Of a stretch of DNA of 11,245 nt, positions 6,182-11,245 are shown piece by piece. The notes under the pieces were generated by a model. It was given only the letters and a program-made list of their open reading frames with translations, searched no databases and was not told the DNA's origin. Source of the DNA: CAXGUU01 sp964012875 (GTDB lineage Bacteria; Pseudomonadota; Gammaproteobacteria; Ga0077536); NCBI GenBank assembly GCA_964012875.1, contig CAXGUU010000094.1:1-11245 (forward strand). Reading direction: 5' to 3'. The translations under genes and the position numbers were made by a program. The first letter of the stretch is position 1. Each line of letters begins with the position of its first letter.

Positions 6182-7603
6182 GTGGCCACTACCGTTAACT
6201 ATAGTGATCTCATTCCTAACAATATTGACCTAAACGCCGACAGACGCCTTAAACGAGCACTCGAGTCTTGGCACCCAAAATTCATGGATTGGTGGCGTTC
6301 GGCCGGACCTGATCAATATCAGGACAAGGACATCTACCTGCGCACCGCCGTCAGTGTTGATAAAAAGGGCTGGGCACATTTCGATTTCGTCAAAATGCCG
6401 GAGTACCGCTGGGGCATTTTTCTTGCGGAAAACAACAGCAACGACAAACGCATCGGCTTCGGTGAGCACAAAGGCGAGAAAGTATGGCAGGAAGTACCCG
6501 GTGAGTTTCGCGGCCCACTGCGTCGATTGATCGTGACTCAGGGCGATACCGAGCCGGCCTCGGTCGAGCAACAGCGTCTGCTGGCCGCAACCGCCCCGTC
6601 ACTGGTCGATATGCGCAACCTGTTCCAGGTAAATGTTGAGGAAGCGCGTCACCTGTGGGCGATGGTCTATCTGCTGATGGCCTACTTCGGACGCGATGGA
6701 CGCGAAGAAGCGGAAGATCTGTTGCAGCGACGCTCTGGCGATCCCGACAAACCACGCATCCTCGGTGCGTTCAATGAGCGCACGCCCAATTGGCTGTCGT
6801 TTTTCATGTTCACCTATTTCACCGATCGTGATGGCAAGTACCAGCTGGCATCCCTTGCTGAGTCGGCTTTCGATCCGCTGGCCCGCTCATGCCAGTTCAT
6901 GCTGACCGAGGAGGCCCATCATATGTACGTTGGCGAGACCGGCGTCGCGCGGGTGATCCAGAAAGCGTGCAACGTGATGAGGGAGAATAAAACGGACGAC
7001 GTTCGTAAATACGGCGCCATCGATTTGGCGACAATCCAGAAATACGTCAACTTTCACTTCAGCGTTTCCGCGGACCTGTTCGGTGCGGAGCAGTCAACCA
7101 ATGCGGCCAACTACTTCACCCAAGGATTGAAAGGACGCTACCAGGAAGCGCATATCAGCGACGACCATCAGTTAAAGGATAAAGGCTACAGTGTCGTAGG
7201 CGTCAGCGACGGCCGGCTGACCGAAGAGGAAATTCCGGCTTTGACTGCCATCAATGAGCGTCTGCGCGACGACTACATCGCGGACTGTGCTCGCGGCGTC
7301 GGCCGCTGGAACAAAATCATCGCAGATGCGGGAATAGATTTTCAGATAACTCTGCCGCACCGGGGATTCCATCGTCAAATCGGCGTTTTTTCAGAGGTCT
7401 CCATGACGCCTGCCGGCGAAATACTGGACACTGAGCACTGGCAGCAGCGGCGCGAAGAATGGCTGCCGAGCGCGGAAGACGAAGCTTACGTAGAATCGCT
7501 CATGATCCAGATTCGCGAACCCGGCGCTTTCGCCAGCTGGATAGCGCCCCCACGAATCGGGATCAACAATCAACCAATCGACTATCCCTACGTCAGGATG
7601 TAA
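6182..7603 (+). CDS. boxB: BoxB, benzoyl-CoA 2,3-epoxidase oxygenase component
   Basis: A 473-aa class I di-iron monooxygenase that uses O2 and external electrons to convert benzoyl-CoA to 2,3-epoxybenzoyl-CoA. The predicted iron ligands are all present: E124, E154 and H157 (in VEEARH), D215 (in FTDRDG), and E244 and H247 (in TEEAHH). Each is offset by four from the positions I recall for Azoarcus BoxB (E120, E150, H153, D211, E240, H243). The N-terminus (VNYSDLIPNNIDL) and the C-terminus, ending RIGINNQPIDYPYVRM, are also family-like. The GTG start is supported by a strong AGGAG. It follows boxC by 24 nt, and the ferredoxin gene begins 2 nt after its stop. Its usual reductase BoxA is not encoded in this window. 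Confidence 0.95.
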   Translation: MATTVNYSDLIPNNIDLNADRRLKRALESWHPKFMDWWRSAGPDQYQDKDIYLRTAVSVDKKGWAHFDFVKMPEYRWGIFLAENNSNDKRIGFGEHKGEKVWQEVPGEFRGPLRRLIVTQGDTEPASVEQQRLLAATAPSLVDMRNLFQVNVEEARHLWAMVYLLMAYFGRDGREEAEDLLQRRSGDPDKPRILGAFNERTPNWLSFFMFTYFTDRDGKYQLASLAESAFDPLARSCQFMLTEEAHHMYVGETGVARVIQKACNVMRENKTDDVRKYGAIDLATIQKYVNFHFSVSADLFGAEQSTNAANYFTQGLKGRYQEAHISDDHQLKDKGYSVVGVSDGRLTEEEIPALTAINERLRDDYIADCARGVGRWNKIIADAGIDFQITLPHRGFHRQIGVFSEVSMTPAGEILDTEHWQQRREEWLPSAEDEAYVESLMIQIREPGAFASWIAPPRIGINNQPIDYPYVRM

Positions 7604-7605
7604 GC

Positions 7606-7920
7606 ATGGGTATGCTCTATGCGACCGACCGCAACGGTACGGAACACCAGGTCAAAGCCGAAGCAGGTTTGAGTTTAATGGAACTGCTGCGCGACGCCGG
7701 CCTGCCGATCGAGGCAATCTGCGGGGGCCAGTGCATTTGCTCGACCTGCCATATCTACGTCGATGACGAATGGTCTGCACGACTGGAACCACGGGCCGAT
7801 GCAGAGCAGATTATGGTCGAGGACACTGGCCATTACACGGAAAACTCCAGACTGGCATGCCAGGTTGATTTTGAAGAATCACTCGATGGGATCCGGGTAT
7901 CATTGGCCCCGGAATACTGA
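7606..7920 (+). CDS. Putidaredoxin/adrenodoxin-type [2Fe-2S] ferredoxin
   Basis: A 104-aa soluble electron carrier. The cluster cysteines are C39, C45 and C48 (in ICGGQCICSTCHIYV) and C85 (in SRLACQV), the C-x5-C-x2-C...C spacing of vertebrate-type ferredoxins that serve monooxygenases and iron-sulfur assembly. An extra cysteine, C43, lies inside the loop. The ATG at 7606 has AGGA (7595-7598) 7 nt upstream and lies 2 nt after the boxB stop. Benzoate-CoA ligase starts 11 nt after its stop, so it is embedded in the box operon. Canonical BoxB receives electrons from BoxA, which carries two 4Fe-4S clusters and an FAD/NADPH module; this protein has neither. It may donate electrons to BoxB together with a ferredoxin reductase encoded elsewhere. 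Family certain; partner inferred. Confidence 0.92.
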   Translation: MGMLYATDRNGTEHQVKAEAGLSLMELLRDAGLPIEAICGGQCICSTCHIYVDDEWSARLEPRADAEQIMVEDTGHYTENSRLACQVDFEESLDGIRVSLAPEY

Positions 7921-7931
7921 CAGGGTCCAGC

Positions 7932-9473
7932 ATGCAAAAACATGGTGCTGTTTACAACGCGGCAAGCGACCTGCTTGAACGCCATCTCGGCGGCCCCCGT
8001 GAGGGAAAAGCCGCCTACGTTGACGCGCTCGGTACGTGCACTTTTCGTGAGCTTGAGTACGGCGCACGCCAGGCCGGAAAACTGTTTAGCACCCTTGGCT
8101 TGCAACGCGAACAACGCGTTTTGCTTTGTATGCATGACAGCCGCTATCTGCCCATGTGTTTTCTGGGCGCGATTCGGGCCGGCATAGTGCCGGTGCTGTG
8201 CAATACCCTCCTGACTGCCGATGACTATGTCTACATGCTGACCGACAGTCGCGCCGCGATCGCCATCGTATCGGCACCGCTGGCGCACCTGTTCGAGCCC
8301 CTGCTCGCTGAAATTCAAACGCTCAATCAGGTCATCATCGACGGCGGCGATGACGACGCGCTGGCGCGTTCGATGGCGGCTTGTGATCCGTCCTGGCCAA
8401 CAGCCGAAACGAGCGCCGATGAAAGTTGTTTCTGGTTGTACTCGTCTGGTTCAACCGGACGTCCCAAAGGCACCGTGCATGCACATTCAAGCCTTCTTCA
8501 AACCGCAGATTTGTACGCCAAACCCGTGCTTTCTATATGCGAAGACGATGTCGTGTTTTCAGCGGCAAAACTGTTTTTCGCGTACGGGTTGGGCAATGCG
8601 CTGAGCTTTCCGCTCAGCGTCGGCGCCACCACCGTGCTGCTCGCCGAACGACCAACACCGGAGCTCGTGTTCGACATCCTCAGGAAATATGCCGTCACCA
8701 TCTTTTACGGCGTGCCGACGCTCTACGCCGCGCTACTTGCAAGCAAAGCCTTGCCAAACGCAGATACGCTTCGATTGCGACGATGTACGTCGGCAGGCGA
8801 AGCGCTCCCGCCCGACATCGCCGAACGTTGGCGTGAACAATTCGGAACGCAGATTCTGGACGGTATCGGGTCGACGGAGATGCTGCATATCTTCCTGTCC
8901 AATCGAAACGGCGATGCGAAGCCGGGAACTACCGGCAAACCGCTGACCGGGTATGACCTGAAAATCGTCGATGACGACGGCGTGGCTGTCAGCGATGGTG
9001 ATATGGGCGAGTTGATGGTGCGTGGTCCGACAGCAGCGACTGCGTACTGGAACCAGCGCGCCAAGTCCCGCGCGACTTTTCTCGGAGAATGGACGCGGAC
9101 AGGCGACAAGTACCGCGTCGACGAAGGAGGCTACTACGTGTATTGCGGACGCGCCGACGATATGTTGAAGGTCGGCGGTATCTACGTCTCTCCGACTGAA
9201 GTTGAGGCGGTGCTGACCAGTCACGAAGCGGTGCTCGAAGCTGCGGTCGTTGGCCGTCATGACGAAAACCAGTTAATCAAACCGCAGGCTTTTGTAGTAC
9301 TGCGTGATGTGTCGGCTGGTCACCCGGAACTGGCTCAGGAATTGAAAGAATTTGTTAAATCGACTCTTGCGCCGTACAAGTATCCCCGTTGGATCGAATT
9401 CGTCGAAGATTTGCCGAAAACGGCAACTGGCAAGATTCAGCGATTTAAACTGCGCTGCAGGCCATCTGACTGA
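7932..9473 (+). CDS. bclA: Benzoate-CoA ligase
   Basis: A 513-aa adenylate-forming enzyme that activates benzoate with ATP and CoA to benzoyl-CoA, the first step of the pathway and the source of the BoxR inducer. The ATP-binding motif YSSGSTGRPKGTVH is at about 170-183, followed by KLFFAYGLGNALSFPL, which is typical of benzoate-CoA ligases. Then come DGIGSTEMLHIF, the hinge motif YCGRADDMLKVGG (404-416) and the catalytic lysine in TATGKIQR (K501). The length is normal for the BadA/BclA family. Activity on ring-substituted benzoates cannot be excluded from sequence alone. AGGG (7922-7925) lies 6 nt before the ATG and the gene follows the ferredoxin by 11 nt. It is the last clear member of the box operon. 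Confidence 0.92.
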   Translation: MQKHGAVYNAASDLLERHLGGPREGKAAYVDALGTCTFRELEYGARQAGKLFSTLGLQREQRVLLCMHDSRYLPMCFLGAIRAGIVPVLCNTLLTADDYVYMLTDSRAAIAIVSAPLAHLFEPLLAEIQTLNQVIIDGGDDDALARSMAACDPSWPTAETSADESCFWLYSSGSTGRPKGTVHAHSSLLQTADLYAKPVLSICEDDVVFSAAKLFFAYGLGNALSFPLSVGATTVLLAERPTPELVFDILRKYAVTIFYGVPTLYAALLASKALPNADTLRLRRCTSAGEALPPDIAERWREQFGTQILDGIGSTEMLHIFLSNRNGDAKPGTTGKPLTGYDLKIVDDDGVAVSDGDMGELMVRGPTAATAYWNQRAKSRATFLGEWTRTGDKYRVDEGGYYVYCGRADDMLKVGGIYVSPTEVEAVLTSHEAVLEAAVVGRHDENQLIKPQAFVVLRDVSAGHPELAQELKEFVKSTLAPYKYPRWIEFVEDLPKTATGKIQRFKLRCRPSD

Positions 9474-9483
9474 CTGTGTGACC

Positions 9484-9499
9484 GCCCGGATACCCGGGC
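9484..9499 (+). other. GC-rich hairpin after bclA
   Basis: A perfect 6-bp stem GCCCGG/CCGGGC with an ATAC loop lies 11 nt after the ligase stop. No T-run follows, so it is not a standard intrinsic terminator. It may stabilise the 3' end of the box transcript or attenuate read-through into the aldo/keto reductase gene. Confidence 0.4.
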
Positions 9500-9588
9500 T
9501 CTCGGGGTCAGCGGCAGCTTGTCCGGGTCGGAACTAGCTCACACCCCTGATGCTTGCTGCATCTCAGAGCGCCAGCTACGCTGGTTTG

Positions 9589-10491
9589 ATGATCAATCGT
9601 CGCCAGTTCATGGCCGCCATGGCGGCAGCGGCCTTCGCCCCGACCAAAAGCACATTCGCCGACACCCTGCTCCGCCGCGCCGTGCCGTCGAGCGGTGCTG
9701 CGATCACGGCCATCGGTATGGGCACCTGGCTCACCTTTGACGTCATCGATTCCGAACATGAGTTGGCTATCCGCACGCGCGTACTCGATGCCTTCTTCAG
9801 CGGTGGCGGTGAATTGATCGATTCCTCGCCAATGTACGGCAGCTCCGAAGCCGCGATCGGCGAGTGCCTGTCCCGGCTTGAAGGCGAGAAGCCTCTGTTC
9901 TCGGCAGGAAAGGTCTGGACCATCGGCCGCTGGCTTGGCACCAAACAAATGCAGCATTCGATGAAGCTGTGGCGGCAAAGTCGAATCGATTTGATGCAGG
10001 TGCACAATTTGCTCGACTGGAAGGCGCATCTATCAACCCTCAAAGCATGGAAAGCGGAAGGCCACATTCGCTACATTGGCCTCACAACCTCGCACGGGCG
10101 TCGCCACCGGGACATCGTTGAAATCATGAAGGCTGAGCCGGTCGATTTTGTACAACTAAGCTACAACATACTTGATCGTGAAGCGGAGCGAGAAATCCTG
10201 CCCGTGGCAATGTCTCGTGGTATCGCCGTTATCGCCAATCGCCCCTTCCAGGGCAGCCGACTGTTTGACCGTGTACGCAATAAGCCGCTGCCCGGCTGGG
10301 CACAGGAAATAAATTGCCGGAACTGGGCCCAGGTTTTTCTCAAGTTCATACTGTCCCACCGCGGTGTAACCTGTGCGATACCGGCGACTTCGCGCGTGGA
10401 TCACATGGTAGAAAATATGGGCGCCCTGACGGGGCCATTGCCGGACCCCCGCCTGCGTCGCCGAATTGTCGACGATTACTTAAAAATTTGA
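9589..10491 (+). CDS. Aldo/keto reductase with an N-terminal Tat-like signal
   Basis: A 300-aa TIM-barrel NAD(P)H oxidoreductase. The catalytic tetrad is visible as D78 and Y83 (in LIDSSPMYG), K108 (in SAGKVW) and H139 (in QVHNLLD). A C-terminal cofactor segment, ATSRVDHMVENMGAL, lies around 266-280. The N-terminus NRRQFMAAMAAAAFA is a twin-arginine signal followed by a short hydrophobic stretch and a possible cleavage site near STFA (21-24), predicting export to the periplasm. The ATG at 9589 puts the RR at residues 4-5; an in-frame ATG at 9550 would add 13 residues. Neither has a strong ribosome binding site. The gene lies 115 bp after bclA and overlaps the start of dinB. The substrate is unknown, and a role in benzoate degradation is not supported. 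Confidence 0.85.
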   Translation: MINRRQFMAAMAAAAFAPTKSTFADTLLRRAVPSSGAAITAIGMGTWLTFDVIDSEHELAIRTRVLDAFFSGGGELIDSSPMYGSSEAAIGECLSRLEGEKPLFSAGKVWTIGRWLGTKQMQHSMKLWRQSRIDLMQVHNLLDWKAHLSTLKAWKAEGHIRYIGLTTSHGRRHRDIVEIMKAEPVDFVQLSYNILDREAEREILPVAMSRGIAVIANRPFQGSRLFDRVRNKPLPGWAQEINCRNWAQVFLKFILSHRGVTCAIPATSRVDHMVENMGALTGPLPDPRLRRRIVDDYLKI

Positions 10492-11245
10492 ATCCTGAAC
10501 GCGAAACGCAACGCAAGATCGTTCATGTCGATATGGATGCCTTTTATGCTTCCGTTGAACAGCGCGATAATCCTGATCTACAGGGGCAGCCGGTGGTGGT
10601 CGCCTGGCGCGGCAAACGCTCGGTAGTCTGCGCTGCTTCGTATGAAGCGCGCCCCTTTGGTATCCATTCGGCGATGCCGGCGAGCCGCGCTGAACGGCTG
10701 TGTCCACAAGCGATCTTTGTCGCTCCCGATTTCACGCGTTATCGCGCCGTATCGCGCCAGGTCCGGGAAATCTTTTCACGCTATACCGATCTCATCGAAC
10801 CTCTGTCACTTGACGAAGCCTACCTGGACGTTACCAGCAACAAGAAATCAATCGCCACTGCGACCGGCGTCGCGCGCTGTATCAGGGCCGATATCAAGGA
10901 GGAAACCCGTCTGAATGCGTCCGCCGGCGTCGCGCCAAATAAGTTTCTCGCCAAGATTGCCTCAGACTGGCGCAAGCCTGATGGATTGTTCGTTATCCAA
11001 CCCCATGAAATCGAAGACTTCCTCGTTTCTTTGCCAGTAAGGAAGCTACCCGGCGTCGGCAAGGCAACCGAAAACCGCCTTCACGATCTCGGCATCGAAA
11101 CAGTGGGTCAGTTGCGAATGCGCACGCTCGCAGAGCTTCAGAACCGGTTTGGAAAGTTCGGCCGACGCCTTTTTAATTTATCCCGTGGCATCGATCACAA
11201 CAGTGTTAAACCGAATCGCCTGCGCAAGTCACTGTCGACGGAAAC
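10488..11245 (+). CDS. dinB: DNA polymerase IV (DinB), N-terminal part (cut by the window edge)
   Basis: A Y-family translesion DNA polymerase, with about 252 codons present and the C-terminus beyond the right edge. The first catalytic motif, IVHVDMDAFYASVEQ, is near the N-terminus. It is followed by VVCAASYEARPFGI, the second acidic motif SLDEAYLDV, SAGVAPNKFLAKIASDWRKPDGL, and the helix-hairpin-helix LPVRKLPGVGKATENRL. No ATG or GTG is available just before the conserved start. A TTG at 10488 gives MNPERETQRKIVHVDMD and overlaps the TGA of the aldo/keto reductase gene (TTGA), suggesting translational coupling. No Shine-Dalgarno is obvious. An annotation starting at the later in-frame ATG would lose part of the first active-site motif. 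Family certain, start provisional. Confidence 0.93.
   Translation, partial: MNPERETQRKIVHVDMDAFYASVEQRDNPDLQGQPVVVAWRGKRSVVCAASYEARPFGIHSAMPASRAERLCPQAIFVAPDFTRYRAVSRQVREIFSRYTDLIEPLSLDEAYLDVTSNKKSIATATGVARCIRADIKEETRLNASAGVAPNKFLAKIASDWRKPDGLFVIQPHEIEDFLVSLPVRKLPGVGKATENRLHDLGIETVGQLRMRTLAELQNRFGKFGRRLFNLSRGIDHNSVKPNRLRKSLSTE

Noticed and set aside
7459..7605. Upstream extension of the ferredoxin frame to 153 aa
   Set aside because: The extra 49 residues overlap the boxB coding end and lack ferredoxin-like sequence. The ATG at 7606 has a good ribosome binding site and matches the family length.
8733..9260. 175-codon open frame antisense to benzoate-CoA ligase
   Set aside because: It is a shadow of the ligase frame, with no motif and no ribosome binding site noted.

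Overview
The window is a proteobacterial chromosome fragment, probably from a gammaproteobacterium or a close relative. This rests on moderately high GC by eye, clear Shine-Dalgarno sites, TtcA and DinB of proteobacterial type, and a benzoyl-CoA 'box' cluster; it is an inference, not a sequence match. I see no mobile element, CRISPR array, rRNA or tRNA. Two housekeeping genes, each cut by a window edge and pointing outwards, frame the accessory content: ttcA (tRNA 2-thiocytidine synthesis, minus strand, left) and dinB (DNA polymerase IV, plus strand, right).

Left block (491-3257, minus strand): a tightly packed three-gene operon. It reads glutamine synthetase-family ligase, then a pyridoxamine-5'-phosphate-oxidase-like (PPOX) flavin-fold protein, then an N-formylglutamate-amidohydrolase-family protein. 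Junctions are 1 and 0 nt. The real substrates are unknown. Its promoter region is shared with the divergent boxR.

Central block (3425-9473, plus strand): an aerobic hybrid benzoate-degradation cluster. boxR encodes an XRE repressor fused to a shikimate-kinase-like domain, expected to sense benzoyl-CoA. boxC encodes the 2,3-epoxybenzoyl-CoA ring-cleaving dihydrolase and boxB the di-iron benzoyl-CoA epoxidase. A 104-aa putidaredoxin-type [2Fe-2S] ferredoxin follows, then benzoate-CoA ligase. Together they activate benzoate to benzoyl-CoA, epoxidise it, and open the ring hydrolytically to 3,4-dehydroadipyl-CoA semialdehyde plus formate. The canonical BoxB reductase BoxA (two 4Fe-4S clusters plus a flavin reductase module) is not here. 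The ferredoxin occupies the place where an electron donor would be expected, which is the most interesting feature of the window. boxD (semialdehyde dehydrogenase), later beta-oxidation steps and a benzoate transporter are also absent and must lie elsewhere if the pathway is complete.

The boxR promoter has a consensus -10 hexamer embedded in a TGCA-N6-TGCA element, plus a GTGCAA/TTGCAC inverted pair, which fits autorepression by BoxR.

Right block (9589-11245, plus strand): a Tat-signal aldo/keto reductase whose stop codon overlaps a probable TTG start of dinB.
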